From Carya illinoinensis (lineage: Eukaryota; Streptophyta; Magnoliopsida; Fagales; Juglandaceae): 64,000 nt of DNA. Each line of letters starts with the position of its first letter. Within the stretch, counting starts at the first letter, position 1. The stretch lies in the NCBI RefSeq assembly GCF_018687715.1, contig NC_056758.1, forward strand, positions 19,268,501 through 19,332,500, read 5' to 3'. This document shows, piece after piece, positions 11,009-26,062 of this stretch. The notes under the pieces are model-generated. The model was not told where the DNA came from. It searched no databases and saw nothing but the letters and a program-made list of their open reading frames with translations. A program made the position numbers and the translations under genes.

Positions 11009-14000
11009 GCGGATACTCCTGGCGTAATCATTCTGATTGTTGGGATATCTTATTTAAAATACTCATGATGGAATCATTCTAATTGTCTAAATATCTCTGA
11101 TAGAATATGTTGGGTGGAATCATTCTGATTGTTCACTATTCCTGAGGAAACAATTGTAGGAATTATTTTGATTGTCAGAATTTAAGTCCAAGTTCATGTT
11201 AAGTAAATAAGTCAGATCAAGTTTATGATAAGTTAAGTTTCAGTTCAAGTTCAAGTTCATATCAAGAAGTTGAGTTACATTCAGTTTTGTGGGGTTAAAA
11301 CAATTGTGGCACATGAAGTATGGGGTCATAGCAATTGTGACGCATATACTATGTGAGACATAACAATTATGACATGTAGAATACATGAGACCATAACAAC
11401 TATGGAGTATGTATTTAAGCAGTTAAAGAATAAGTTTCAGATCACATTCATGTTAAGTCAAGTTTCAGAGCAAGTTCATGTTAAATCAAGTTTCAGAGCA
11501 AATTCATGTTAAGTTAAGTTTCGGATCAAGTTCATGTCAAGTCAAGTTCAATTCATATTTCAATTTAAGTTATGTCAGTTATGCTATGTTGTACGTTAAG
11601 TTATACTTTAATTACTTATGAATTTGATTATGCATTTATATTTTTATTGTCATGCATGCATCATTAGCCTGTGTGAAGGTTTTTTGTTAACTTACTGAGA
11701 TTTGTAATCAAATCTCACTGTGGTAGTTCCAACTACCATTCTCCCTAAATGGTAGATCTTGTTACAGGACCTGAAGGAGAATCGGGAGCTAACCAACTAG
11801 ACACAGTTGACTGAGTGGCGGTGATAAGTCAATGTTAATATAGTAGTTAATTTAAATTACTACTTGTATTATGGAGTTGCATCTCTAGTATTTTTTTGGA
11901 TCATAGCCATTTTGGACTAGTGTTGTGATTTTAGTTGTTCAATGGGTCTGATCAACTTATAATTTTGTCTTCCAAGCGTAGAAGTTGTCAAGGTAATACC
12001 AGGATAAGTCTAGGATCGTATTCCACAGGGACAAAGAGTTATCAAAGCGTTTGTGAGATTTTCTTTATGTAAAAAATGTATCGATTATGAAGGATGAAAA
12101 TGGATGTGGATCTATGTTTCTAAAATTATCAAAACTGAGAGGTTTAGAGAAAGTGTGTAGCAAATGAATTAAACTTGTAAGAAACAATAAAACAAACACT
12201 TGGGATGCAATTTTCACCTACTGATTTGGAGATGGATTTACTTCTTTTTTTTTCACATTCTCTCAACCATGATCCTATTCCTAGAAGTCATGGTCGGATA
12301 ATATAGCAATGAACCACAATTCTTGGCCTAATAAAAATACTTGACAGATTATATGACAATTGTAAAATAGTGAAAGAAAACCATCAAAGTCTTGTTACTT
12401 GTTCAAGTATTAATTGTGCCTTTACGTCTACAACTAATCTAAACTAAGAACAAAGAACTTCGATCCTTTCTAAAAGTAAATTGAAATATCATCTACCAAG
12501 TTAATCATTGAAATCACATAACATTGAAGAAAATCCACTCCAAAACAGTTATAGGTTACTCATTGAATCCCAAACTCAAAATTTAGCCTATCATCTCTAA
12601 CTTAATACAATGCTCAAAAATAATAAATCCTAACATTTCAAGTTATTGTAAGAAAATAAATGCAAAATAAATAAAAACAAGCCAAAGGGTCTGAAAATCC
12701 CAAAGAGAAGGCCTCACGCCAACTCTAAGTTCCACCAAGTTCCAAAAGAAGAAAAAAAATAAACTAAGCCAAAAACAAGACTAGCCGACTCTCTAATCCG
12801 AAAAAAAAGAAAAGAAAGAAAATTAAAGACTTTGCTGCTTCTCCAGCTTAAACGAAAAAAGAAAAGAAATAAAATTAAAAACTCTCAACTGCCACGTTAC
12901 CACCCGTCTATTGGAAAAGCCAAGTTGAATCCTTCCAAAAACAGCTGCCTACCTCCTTAAAGAAAAGAGCAAAGAAATTAAAACTCAGCTACACTCTACT
13001 CCCTAGAGCTAAACGAAAAAGAAAGTGAAAGTAAAAGTCAAAACTAGCTACTGTGTTTGTCCAAAAGAAGAGAAAAAAAATAAACTTCAGACTACTCTAC
13101 TATTTAGCGTCTGAAACGAAAAGAAGGAAAATAAAACTCTAACTCTACTCTCTAGTCTAAGTCTGGAATGAAAACAAAGTAAAGCTGTGACAAAAAAAAA
13201 AATTCTGAAGCCTAGCGTCTGAAACAAAAAAAAAAGAAAATAACCACACCAAGCTAAGCTACTGAACTCCAGCTTTAAACGAAAAAAGAAAGAAAGAAAG
13301 AAAGAAGGTCTACTCTGCTGTAGCCGAATGAATAACAAAAGAAGCAGAGAAATAATAAATAAAAGCTTTCGCTCAACGTCTTCAACGATCCAGTGCATAT
13401 CCATGTGCTGTCGTAGAACCAACAAAAGGAATAAAACCTGCTGTCTTCAACGTGCTTCCATGCAAAAGCTAAAACCGAATCCTCAATGCTTCAGCAGTCA
13501 ACATCTGATCTCCATTTGGTGCCAGCGTGATCTCTTCTGTCAAAGCTGAGGGCCTGCTGTTCTTCTGCTGAACTGCATGTCCAAGTGTCCAACGTGATCT
13601 TCAATTGATCTCCTGCTGCTCCAGCTGCTGCACATCCAAGTGGTCCCCAGGTGTAGAACTGAAAAGCACTCCAGCATGTTCTCTTCTTTGAGTGAAGTCC
13701 AGCTCTGTCAAAGTTGAGAGCCAGCAGGTTTATTCTTTTGCTGACCTGCTGCTGCTGCATGTCCGAGTGCTTCCATCTCTCAGCTTCACATGCCAAAAGT
13801 TGAAACCGAATAATCCTCTGCTGCCTTCCATCTAAACGAAAAAGAAGGAATTAAATAACTGATCTACAACGTGCTGCGCATCCAGCTATCAGAAAAAGAA
13901 AGAAAGAAATAAATTTGCTGCTACTTTCCGAGTGTGTGTTGTCCATCCGTGTGAGTTTCTTTGCTGCAAGTTTATTGATCTCTTCGGCGTGTGTGAGTTT

Positions 14001-14575
14001 TTTTGCTGCAGCTTGCAGCTCCTTTTACATTTATTTGTGACTTGTCAAGAATGTCCATTTGTTATAATATTTCTTTATACTCAAAAAGGGATGTCAACAA
14101 CTCATGTATTTCTTTCTGAAAAAAATAATTGCCCTGCAACATATAAACATGATATGAGAAGAGTAAAATTAAGATATTTATTTTGATGTGAAACGATTGT
14201 ATTATCAATCTTTTTAAGCACAAAAAAAATATCAGAATTTATCAATGAACTCAAGTATCATGATCTACTACATAATTAAGTACTTAAATCATTTTTTGTT
14301 AAACAATTTATTCACTTGAGTAGCTTAATTATGTAGTTTTATCACTTCATCAGGGTCTTTATGTATGAATTATGTTTTAAGTATTTGTGATATTTTCAGT
14401 TTGGTGTATAATATTGCTAAAGAAAAAAATTTATCCGCTGTAAATATTATATAATGTTGGATCATGTGAGGAATATTGCATCTTATATATCATGAACAGG
14501 GGCAGGTAATCTTGTATTGCATGTCTTGATGTTTCAAATGTCCATCCTATCCCAAACGAAATTTGGGGGCGTCAA
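11009..14575. other. Repeat-rich DNA without genes
   Basis: No coding region is supported. At 11,190-11,580 short degenerate tandem units of the AAGTTTCAGATCAAGTTCATG type recur. Near 11,990-12,060 a block with AGGATCGTATTCCACAGGGAC looks like a conserved internal region of plant retroelements. From 12,700 to 13,920 GA-rich tracts alternate with CTGCTGC-rich ones. Near 14,560 the text AATTTGGGGGCGTCA resembles the end of an LTR. I read the whole stretch as retroelement debris of uncertain family. Confidence 0.4.
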
Positions 14576-16836
14576 ATTTAATTCATAATGATCACGAAAA
14601 TCAATATTATGTGCGTAATAATTTATCATGAAATTAAACATAAACATAATAAATCAACAATAAAATAATAATAATTTAAAATAATATAATTATTATTAAC
14701 ATTTAATAATACTTTTTTAAAATTTAATTATAATATAATAATATTAATTTAATATAATATTATTATTATTAACATTTAATTGATAGAATTATAAAATGTG
14801 ATAAAAAAGTTATTAATTTAATAATATTTTATTATTATATAGAAAATGAATTGATAATTCAATATAGGGATAGAATTTAAATGAAATAAATAAATGTAAA
14901 AAAGTATTGATATTAGTTAAAGAGTTACACTACACAACCACCCACTGTTCACTCAACCTCCGCACTCCAGCCTACGTGGTTTTTTTTTTTTTTTTAATTA
15001 AAATGTGAGTTTTGATCAGAACATTTCAATTTCTCCCTCCTCCTCCAGTTCGTCTTCACTTTCTTCAGAACTCTTCCCCGCGTTCTTTCCTCCACGCCCC
15101 CAGCTCGTGTCCTTTGTCGGCCTGACCCTCTCCCCTCCCCGGCATCACTAGAGAACTGAGTGGGTTCATCACTCCGTCACGGTGGAACAAAAGTTTCCCT
15201 CTGGGTGCATCATTTCTGTACGGGTCTCCAGCCTCACGGTTTCGGCACGGTTTCAGTCCTCCAGCCTCACGGTTTCGGCACGATTTCAGTTCCTGCCCCG
15301 GCATCACTATTAATTTATGCCATTCTCGGATGAGATTATATCCAAACTTAGCAACCATTAAAAGACAAAACATAGATCCAACAAACACAAAACTAAGGAA
15401 TGAAAGAGACATTTTGGAAGGAAGAGATTAAAAAGAAAAAGAAAAATAAAGTGCCTTCGGGGATGGCGAGAAGAGGCTGAAGGAAGTGAGTCAGATGGGT
15501 GGGTCTTGGAATCCGTCGAGGATGATTTCTTCTAGGGTTTGGAATTGGAGGGGGTGAGAGAAATGAGTCTTCGTTCAAGGGAGAGAGACGTGAAGGGCGA
15601 TGGGTGAGAGAGAAGAGTCTCACAGTAATGGTAGAGGGTAGCTGCATTTAGGGGAGATGAAGAAGAAGGAGAAGAGTCTAAGGTGAGGGCGTCAGATTGA
15701 GAGGTGATGGAGAAGAGAGTGCGTAGGGAGCAGAATAAAGGGCAACCCGGTTTATTTTGATAATAAACTGTGACGTGGAAGGAGTGTGGCGTGCGTTAGG
15801 CAAACCGGAGGCTGAGTAGCTTTTTTTTTAGTTAAATTTAAAGATGAATTTGACCAAATTAACGTCAATGCTATTTGAGCCCATCTTGCAGTAGATGCAC
15901 GAACAACCCCAGAATACTATTCACCAATCAGAAACGAAAACCTCAGCAGTCCACGGCCATGCAATCGCTGACTTTGACCACAGCCTTCTCCAACGGAAAT
16001 TTGCCACTAAGCAACCATACAAGCACGCATGCACCTTAATTACATTCTAACATTTACCACGTTCGAAAATCTTTGAAATCTCAGGCAAAGGGCGCTTCTC
16101 TCAAAATTTTCTCCCAATTCTCCCAAACGCGTCAACTCGTCCGATCCCTTACTCAGTGACTCAGTCCCTTTTCAGCTAAATTCCACCCCATGCTTGCTCT
16201 TCTCTTGCGCTCACCCGAAACACCTTCGCTTGAACTCTCCTAGGTTTTTCTGATTTAGCTGCTGTTACTGCTGCTGCGAATTTATGCTCTTCACTTTGTC
16301 ACCACCTCTGTTCTCTCTCTTCAAAGCTTCGATTCTCAACCTCTTAAATTCCAAAGGGGTTTGGTCAATTCGGTATATTTAGCGTGAATGAAGCCTTGTC
16401 CTGTAAATTTGAAGGTTTGGATTCTGGAAATGGCGTGGTAGTAGCTCTGGTGTGATTAGGGCTTTCGTGTTTTCTGCGAATCCGGGGTTTTTTTTTTTCT
16501 CAACTCGAGCAATTCAGGGTTGGAATACAATTGGAAATCTGGGTTTTTGAAGTAAAATTCGGAGGAATTGGTTATCTTTTATAATCTAGGGTTTGCGGTC
16601 TAAAATATGTAAATTGATGGATTTAGAGGTTTTTTGTTTGCTTTTGGCGTCCTGGACGGTGAACAACATGGTTTAGAAGCTAAATTGCCGCTGGGCTTTG
16701 TTGTATGTTGTGGAAGTTGGGTTTTTGATTTTGGTTTGAAGTGTAAATTTTGGGTTTTTGAAGCTGAATTTTAAAAAATTTGATTGCATGAAATCTAGGG
16801 CTTCAGTGGCGAAGTGAGGTGAAGATATTATAGGAA
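14576..16836 (+). other. Intergenic DNA, promoter side and 5' UTR of the cohesin gene
   Basis: 14,580-14,900 is an AT-rich low-complexity tract with many AATAATA runs. 15,000-15,800 has CT- and GA-rich sequence with chance open frames and no gene I can support. From about 16,070 the pyrimidine-rich text typical of plant 5' leaders begins, and it continues to the start codon at 16,837. A leader intron is possible in 16,380-16,800 but cannot be fixed. I do not name a TATA box or an E2F site. Confidence 0.4.
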
Positions 16837-19800
16837 ATGTTTTATTCTCAGTTTATATTGGCCAAGAAAGGGCCACTAGGGACGATATGGATAGCAGCGC
16901 ATTTGGAGCGGAAGCTACGGAAGAATCAGGTTGCCGATACAGATATTGGTGTCTCCGTAGGTAAGTTTTAATTCCTCGCTTTATGTTCCTTTGATTACGT
17001 GATCTTTAGTTGCCGAGGAAGGATAGTAAGAGAAAATAAATTAAAGGTTGAGATTTATTTATTTATTTTTTCAAGTAGTGGAGAAGTTGCCTTAAATAGA
17101 TGGAATTATTTTTTTTAAAAAAATATATAGGTGGTGAAGGAAAAAAGCTTTGTGGTGTTATGTTGCTTTGGTTTTTCTGAAGGGGTATAAAACTTTTCTC
17201 AGTTAGGCCAAATGACGGGGGTATGCTAGGCCGAGTGAAGTGGGTTTTCTCCTTGTTTGTGTGGGCACCGAAATGTAAAACTTTTAGAATTGTTTCACTG
17301 TTTGTTTTCTTTTCCCATTTTCTCCGACTGCCTTATAGTGGTCAGTATTTGAATCATTAATGAATGCCGTCCAGTAGCTGGTACAATAAGTAGTAGTTGT
17401 TCGTATGTAGAGAAGCAAATCAAGATTTGATTCATAATCAAGCTAATTAAAAATTCATATTAGTAGCCTGGTACTTGATTGAGTGCCTGTAAGCCATACA
17501 TTTCTTTTTCACTTATCATTAATCTGTGACTATGCAAAGCTCTCAAAACATCATTAGTTAATTACTGGTAAACTAATGCCTTGCAACTAATACATATCCT
17601 AATTTGCACAAAAAAGAAAGAAAAAGAAAACAGAGGTCTGCCACTGTAGATTTATTGTCTTATATCTTCTAATGTTAATCTTTTCTATACCAAGTTTGTA
17701 AAAGTTTCTGAAGTTAGTTTTCTTTCGTTTTAAATTACTGATAATCAATTATCATTGGCAAAATCAAAACCTTTTTTTTTTTAAATAACTTTATTAAGCT
17801 TACCTGAAATGATTCTAATACGAGGAAGTGAAGAAACTTTGCATAATTTTCCTGTTGCAATCCCATCCCACCATCAACACTTCCATCCCCACCAAACACA
17901 CTACTCTCTGCCTCTCCCCCATGACCGGCATCATCTAATTGCCATTGGCGTAAAGCCAGATTCTTTTGATAGGTAGCTCATGCAGCTGCATGAGGTTGAA
18001 CCCAGTGATAGTATCCTCCACCCCTCATTTACTGAGGACGAGGATACCATTCAGTTAGAACCATTGGTATTATTGTAAAAGACTTTTGTGCATGTGCCCC
18101 ATTTCATAGGTTTGATTTCCCCTGGGATTAAACTGCGATTTAAGTGGGAGGTCATGGCGGTGGGTTGTTGTGCTAGTCTCGCCGGGGTTTAAGTTCCATG
18201 GGTGAGTCTTGAGGGCTTTGCTGTGGGGTGGTTCGCCCATCATAAAAAAATTATTGCTCTGGCACCTGCATCATGAACAAATGTTTCCTGTCTGGCCACA
18301 TATTGTTTGCTTACCGTTGTGCATATACTTATGCTCCAAGCATTGTGACCGGACAGTTTTCAGAAAAGTTGTTAGATATACGAATTTATATAGAGTTGCT
18401 CTATGTTAGTTAATTTGCTTAGCGAAATTAGAACATTGGTTATTTGAAATAGCATCTTGATCCTGATAGCTTTGTAGCTGTAGTTGCAGCAATCCTTGAC
18501 CCATTTGGTTATGTATTGAAAATGATATTCTTAATTTGGTTATATGATTTATAAAGTGCTTTGATTTTGATTGTTAAATTGGCCCAATTTTTGTAAAAAC
18601 ATTATTAGATGCACCTGTAGCCCAGTGGATAGAGTGCCCATTTACATAAAAAAAAGTGAAAAATCTCTTATGTTGTGTAGTGGTGTTCACCCACCTACAA
18701 TCACATGCTTCCAAGATTAGTTCCATGTGACATGTCTAGTTGTAGATCAGTTAGTGGAAACATATTTTTTTTTGTAAGTATTAGTGGAAACATTTTAAGA
18801 CATTGAAAGCTTGGTTTGAGCTAGAAAACATAATTATGGGCTTGAATGACATGGGATTGGGAATCAATTTTCTACTGTAGCTATTGCCCAGCTGGTCTAC
18901 ACTTGTTAATGAATTTGTAATGTGCTTTCATCACTCATTAGTATTGGACTGTTTGGTAATTTTATGATTTTCCAGTTCCTATGTGATACATGCGCTCATC
19001 TTCTTGGAGCTTTAGGGGGGGAGGTTCCTTGGATTGGACCCTTTTATATTCTGAGGTTGGATGACCACCTCCTTGAGAATGTTCTTGTTGGTCTGGTATG
19101 AAGGTTGTGGGGGACTCTTTCTCTCAATAACTTTTGCAGAGGATTTCATTCTTTGGAGACTTTGGAGACATCTGTTTACTGTGAGATTTCATGGCAGAAA
19201 TCTTCTCTTCTTCTGATTTTGTTGGTGAATGTTTATGGGTAAATTTGTTGGCGAATTTCCATGTTAATCGAACGGCTAATAATATATCTTTTTGGATCGG
19301 TAAACAAAAAATTTAGTGATGAACTTGATAGGCATAGCCCAAGTACACGGAGAATGGCTAATAACAAATTGTGTTGTAGCTGTACCAATTGAATATGTCA
19401 CTGAATTTCTTTGCCTTGCGCTGGTCTGAACTGTGTGTTTGCATTTGCTGAGTTATTTAATACCCCTGTTTTGATGGTGAATATCCTATTTTGAAGAAAC
19501 TAAATAACACAGTATCATAAATAATATCTTGTTGCCTTTTTTGGTTGTCCCTGCTTTTGGTAATGAATTCTTTTTTTTAACTTGCCTGATTTCCGTGTTT
19601 ATGTTCTTTGAGCAGATTCAATTCTTTTTCCCGACGTCCCAATTGCGCTCCGGTTGTCCAGCCATCTACTGCTTGGTGTGGTGAGAATATATTCTAGAAA
19701 GGTTAATTATCTGTTCGATGATTGCAGTGAGGCTTTGCTTAAGATAAAGCAAGCTTTTCGCTCCACTGCTGTTGATTTACCACCTGAAGAGTCTACTGCA

Positions 19801-22800
19801 CCATACCATTCTATCACGTTGCCGGAGACTTTTGATCTTGATGATTTTGAGTTGCCAGATAATGAAAATTTTCAGGGGTTAGTTCCAGATATTTCGGCTT
19901 TTCTTAAGTTAAAGCTGCACTTTATTGCAGGTTATGGATATACTTTTCATGTACAAATTTTCTAGATTGTGTGTATCTTTCGATGGTTCTTGAGGCACAA
20001 GAGTGGTTTTGTTTTAGTTTTCTGTTTAAAGGACCATTGTTCATTTAGCGTTCTTTTTTGTTTGCCCCCCAATGGTTACCAGCTCGATTCCCCTCAAGGC
20101 CATTGAAGGTCTACCTGACCGTTAACTTTAGAGCCCAGTGGGATTAGTTGAGGTGCGCGCAAGCTGGTCCCGGACACCCATGGATATAAAGAAAAAGTTT
20201 ATCAAGAAAGAAAATGTTTAAAGTGGCTTCATGATCTGCTCTGGTTGATTTTGTTATCAGCAGAAATTATAGATGCCTGCAGTCAAATATGTGGTTGAAT
20301 TTGTGTAGTATCATGCTTTGGCATTTGGATGATGATTCCTTTATTGATGTTCAAGTGGAAGATTTTTTTATCCATGTATAATAACCATTCAACTTTCTTG
20401 CAGTAATTATGTTGATCATCACGTGAGTACAAAGGAGCAGATTACACTCCAAGATACCATGGAGGGTGTGATCTACTCGACATCACAGTTTGGATTGGAT
20501 GGTTAGTACTTTTGTTTTATTGTATGTCATCGTATGATGGTATGCCTTTCAATTATGTATGCACAAATAAAAAATAATTGTGGCATGTGGCTTTTTTTTA
20601 GAGAGGTTTGGTGATGGTGACACTTCCCAGATTGGGTTAGACCTTGATGAGGTAATTCTGATGTAATCATACCCAAATTTCTATGATTACCGTTTTATTA
20701 TTTCTCTGGGAGCCCCTGTTATTATTACAATTTTAAGTGCCATATGAGCCTTTCCTTATGCTATTTTTGGTCTATGCATGTATTGATTAACCTAGTTCTC
20801 GTCCTTTTTTGTTACTTACTAAATTTTTTCTATCTTTTTTCTTAAAAATCTTTGACAAACAGGAGCTGCTCTTAAGCAATGTTGTAGCTCCAAGACATGA
20901 TGGAGGTTCAGAGTAAGTTTTTTATATCTGTATTGAATAATCGTTTAATATCTTCTTAATCAAGGTTTAGCTTCAAGGCAGTTGCGCTTTATGTATGCAC
21001 ACCTTTCTATATTGCATATTTGCTTATGCAATTGCTTCTTCTACTCATTTCTAGATTGCAGAGGCAGGTGTTTTAAACTGCATTGCACTTTTATTTTTTT
21101 ATCGGATGATAGTGTGGAGCTGATTGCCATTTCTCTTTTTAAGATTTTCTGTGCATTTTAAATTCTGCCTTTGACTTGTTTAGGATTTTATGTGTGCTGT
21201 GTTCTTTATCTGTGCCCTTACTGTTACTTGCTATCTGTTATTTTATTTTTTTGTTTGGTTCTATGTAGCAAAAGGAAAAGAAAAAAAAAAAAACAGAAAA
21301 AGCATCTTAACTTCTGTGGATGGTTCAACATGGTTGTGCATTGCACAAAACAGTAGATATTAATTTCCTGGTTGTCATAAACAGTGATCTTACTGCTTGC
21401 AAAATAGTTTATGTTTTGGCTTATTTTGGTCATGAACTTATGCATGCTTGTGTGATTGGTTATCATATATGTTTTCTTGGATGCACTGAAACTTCATTTT
21501 ATCAGAATTTTGTGGTAAGAGTGGGATAAAAATTTTGTATAATCTATAAGTCAATAATTTTGTGGTTTTGAAGGCCTAAAGTATGTGAAAGGTGATCTAG
21601 TCTCTATGGATCATGTTCACCTAGAAAAGATTGAAATTCGATGGCCCTAAGGTGGCTGGGAAATAGGATTTAAGTGGCAGGTTAGTTTGCTGGATTTCCT
21701 TGATAGCTGGTGCGTTAAGACTTTGAACGGCTAGGGTTAGAGTTTCATGGTGAAGAAGGGCTTGTAAAAGTTTAGTGGATTTGGGGTGTCTTAAGATAAC
21801 TAGGGAAATTTGAAGGTTTGGAGAAGAAGCAAATAGCAGAAATTAAGTTTTGGCTGTGTTTCCAGGGCTGTGAACAGTGATCTGGGAGTAGCAATCTGGG
21901 CTTTTATGGAATTTTGGAGATTGTTAATGCAAGGGTGATTTAGGGTTTTTATTTGAGAAGTCTTAGGAGATCTTACAAAAGTAAAATTCACAACCCGTAA
22001 GGGTTGGCTCAAGTTGTAAAGGACTTGGTCTGGTGGTATGCTCCCTCGAGGTTTACGGTTCGTATCCTTTTGGGGGCAAACAATTTTCAAGAGCCATCAA
22101 ACTGGAGAACTTTAGGGGTGACAATATGTGACATGATTCGTGAACTCAATATGAACAAAACACAAAATTAGCGGGTTTGCATTTGATATAAATGGGTTTG
22201 GGCCAAAACGGGTTAGCCCGTTAAGACACGATTAATAAAAAGGCAATAACGAGTCAATCTGCTTCACCCAAAATCAACTCGTAATAATCTGTTTAAATTT
22301 TATTTCAAAATTACAATTATACCCTGTTGACCCTAAAAACTAAAAAACCCTAACTTATCACTCTCTCTCATTCTCTCGCGCCAGTACCCCCGATCCCCCA
22401 CCTCTCTTGGTCGATGGTCTCCCTTTGTCCATTGTGATGCTATTTCTCTCGGTCTCCCTTTGTATGCAGTCCAGTCTCTCTCTTGGTAACCCTCTCTTTG
22501 TCTTTGTCTCCCTCTGTCTCTGTCTCACTTTCTCAAGTCTCGGTCTCCCTCAATTCACCATCCGGTGCCTCTCTTGGTCTTCCTCTCTCTCAAGCTTGTC
22601 TCCCTCTCTAGGCTATTTGAAGTGGGTTCTACGTCGGAGTTGAAGGAAAATGGTGTACTGCCGAGTTTTGAAGTAGATGTAGGATCCGCTGAAGTTGCAT
22701 ATAAAGGGTTTCCAGATTTGGAGGGACTTCTTGTCACCCTAGAAGCTCCAATGGGGATCTTGATACCATTGGAAAGAACCAGTGGAGTTGCCGAGGAGGT

Positions 22801-23459
22801 ACGAGACTTGTCGTTGGTGCCTTGTGTGGAGGAAAGTCTAGAATTGGAAATGCGGTTGGATAATGTGTTTGGGGATAATGTTACTCCCCTAGTCTCTCTT
22901 CCTCTAATAGTGGATTAGATTTTGCCGAAAGTTAACGAGACTTAGCATTTTGTGGGGATTTCACATGGAGGATGTGAAGACTAGTTTAAAAAACTAATCA
23001 CTGCGATTTTCTTTGGCAATCAACTACGACGCTAAGGGTGGTAGCTTAAGTAGAGGGAAGTCTAAAGGGAGGGCATTGTGAAGATGGGAAACACAATGGG
23101 CTGGGGTTGGGTGTTAGTTCTACGGGAAACAAGGGGTTGGGGTAAGGGAGGTGTGCTTTCCAATTCGGGCATAGTGTATTTTGGGTTGTTTTTCACGAGC
23201 TTTTTTGGGTCATTAGGGGCTCTCTAATGGGTTAGGTGTTTTCTTGTATACGTTCGGTGTACTTGGTTACTCATTTGGATATATATATATAATATTTATA
23301 CTTATAAAAAAAAAAAAGTTTGTCCCCCTCTTTTTCTCACTCTCTCAAGTCTCAACCTCCCTTTGTCTGCCATTTGGCATTTCAAGTCTCGGTCTCCCTC
23401 TGTATGTCGACCACCGTCTGTCTCTAGTTGACTATCTCAAGGGTTAAGCTCTCTGTCCT

Positions 23460-23490
<31 letters not shown>

Positions 23491-26024
23491 GTGTGTGTCT
23501 CTGTAGTCATCTTAGTGTCTGTCTATCTCTTCATTGTCTGTCTCAAGGGTTAGACTCTCTTTGTTGTTTGTCTCAGAGATCTAGGCTTTTCTTTCTGTCT
23601 TAGGATCGAATTACTTCTTGACAGGCTCCTTCTTTGATTCCTCCCCCTAGTGTAGTAAGGAAAGAAGAGAGTATCTATCTATTCTCTTGGGATTTCTTTA
23701 ACCTTTGTATTTACCTTTGTTTTCTCTCTTTTATATATAGAATTAGAAACAAAATACTCTTGCTACGGGGTGAGATAGAGACAGAGCCCTAAGGTTTGTG
23801 CCGTCACCCTTACATTGGCGAGTGTCTCTACACCGCCTACACAGACAGGGCTGACGGGCCTTGGCGATGCCGCTGTAGGTTGTTTGGGGTTGTCATCTTT
23901 CTGGTGACCTTGATTTTTCCCATATCCTTTTTGCATTTCTCGGAGGCGTCACTCACGGCCATACCACCGCCCGCTCTGACGGCCGTGTTGTCGACATAGA
24001 AAGAGTCGACGGTGACTGGCGATCCTCTTGGCAGTACTCCGGTGCCGGGAACTTCTTCGGCGACGGTCGAAACAGAAAGTGATGTTGGAAAACTGCCCAG
24101 ATTCATCGTTTTTCCGTACAAAAAATGACGATGGTGCTTTCTGGGGACACCGATTGGTCTTGCTGGTTTGTTTCATCCTTGGGCTTCGTAGATTTGAAGT
24201 GGGTTTTTTTTGCTGTTTGATCTGTAGCCCTTAAGAGGATGAAGATGGAGTAGTAGGATATCTTTGCTTTGGGCTTTGGGATCTGAGGATGACAATGCAT
24301 GATGGGGATTTGTCTCAGTTGGAAGGTGAGAGGTGGTTGAAAGTGGAATAAAAAACTTCCGTTTTTATGAAAGAGGGAGGTAATACTTTTCGTATCTTTG
24401 AACGTAGCAAACGGATAGCTAAGTTCATGTGTTTAGGTGGGATGGTAGCTTCATGGGTGGCTAAGGGGATTGAGGATTGTTTAGAACTTAACTGTCATGA
24501 AGGTTTCTTTAGAGAGTTAAGGATGGGTAATGGAGTTTTTATAATTCAACATCATGTTAATGCAAGGGGCAGCTTTCTGCAACTCTTAGAATTTCGAAAT
24601 GGAAGGAGGAACGGTTTGTTGGTGATTCCGGAAGGAAAGGAGAGGCTTTATGCAGTCCATTCGTAGTGTTACTAGGTCCAAAGCCACTTTTTTAAAGCAT
24701 GCAAACAATGGGGGGTTTGTTGATGGAAAAACAGTGGGAACGTCTTCCTTAGTTAAAGTTGCTTCGTACATTGCGGTGTTGAGGTCAATGATGGGTAGTC
24801 CAGCCGAGATCAGCTCAGCGGCAGAAGTAAAGGGGAAGCCACTTGTAGGAGACAAAGGCTGTCAGGTGACATTGTGAGAAGTGGGGGGTCTTGTGGGATT
24901 TTAAAGCTCGAGTGAAGAGGGTTATTGAGTATGTGATAGATCTGATAATTAAAGTAGATAAAGGGCTGGACCTAGTCATGGGTTTTGGTGGTGGGTCAAG
25001 ATTGGATGAGGGAGGGCGGGGGGTAGATCCTTCGAGTTTGAAGGCCACAAGTGTGCCGACAAAGGTTTCAATGCCGTCACAAATAGGGTTGTTGGACGCT
25101 GGCATCTTTGTTCATGCCAGTGTCACTATGCCTCCTGAGGGAGCAATAGGGCCTCAGGCTCCAGTTGCAGATGGGGTTGGTACTTCTGTCTAGGGTTCAT
25201 TTTTAGTTGAAGATGGGGGTACATCCAGGGTCTTGAATACTTTGGAAGAAACAGTCGGGCCTCTTCTACAGAAAGTTGTGTTTCCCCTACCTGTTCCGTG
25301 TCTCCTCAGGGAGTAGTAGGGTTTGACAAAGTGGCACGAAAAGTATCATTGGGGAGTGGAGTACATACAAACAATGTTGATGGAGGGGAAGAACCTGTAA
25401 TGGTGACAAAAACAATGGACAACAACCATATTGTTGTCGAGCAACCATATGGTGGGAAGGAAAGTTTGTCGTTGGTGCCTCGTGTGGAGGAAGGTTTAGA
25501 GTCAGGAGTGCAGTTGGGTACTGTGTCTGGGGATAATGTTGTTCCCTTGGTTTCTCTCTCTTCCTTTGTTAAACGATATAGCGGGGTCACTATTGGATTG
25601 GGTTCCTAACCAAGTTAACGAGTTTAAGCAAATCGTGGGGATTTCAAATGATGCATATGAAGATCATATTAAAGCTCTATTCACTGTGATTGAAGCGAGC
25701 AACGTGCTTGAAACCAAATCAAGTTTCAAGAAAAGATGGGAGTTAAAGCGTTTATCATGGGCAATTAACTACGATTCTATGGGAGGTATTTCAAGTTGAG
25801 GGAAGACTAAAGGGAGGGCATTGTGAAGACGGTCTTGTAGAGGGATTTGAATTAGTTGTACAGGAAACAAGGGGCTGGGGTTGGGGTTGGGGTTGGGGAG
25901 GTGTGTTCCATTCCAATTCGGGTTTGGTGTATTTTGGGTAGTTTTCACTTTTGGGTCATTTGGGGCACTCTATTATGGGTTAGGTGTTTTCTTGTATACG
26001 TCCAATGTATTTAGTTACTCCTAT

Positions 26025-26062
<38 letters not shown>

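Noticed and set aside
15065..15647. Two minus-strand open frames (115 and 84 codons)
   Set aside because: Low-complexity, Pro/Ser-rich, no domain, and close to the cohesin promoter. Chance frames in CT/GA-rich DNA.
16060..16140. E2F site in the cohesin promoter
   Set aside because: GGGCGC-like and AAACGCG-like pieces are present, but none fits TTTSSCGC, so no regulatory call is made.
22015..22067. tRNA gene
   Set aside because: A and B boxes are present but the sequence does not fold as a full tRNA and continues into a SINE body. The same holds for 26,311-26,380.
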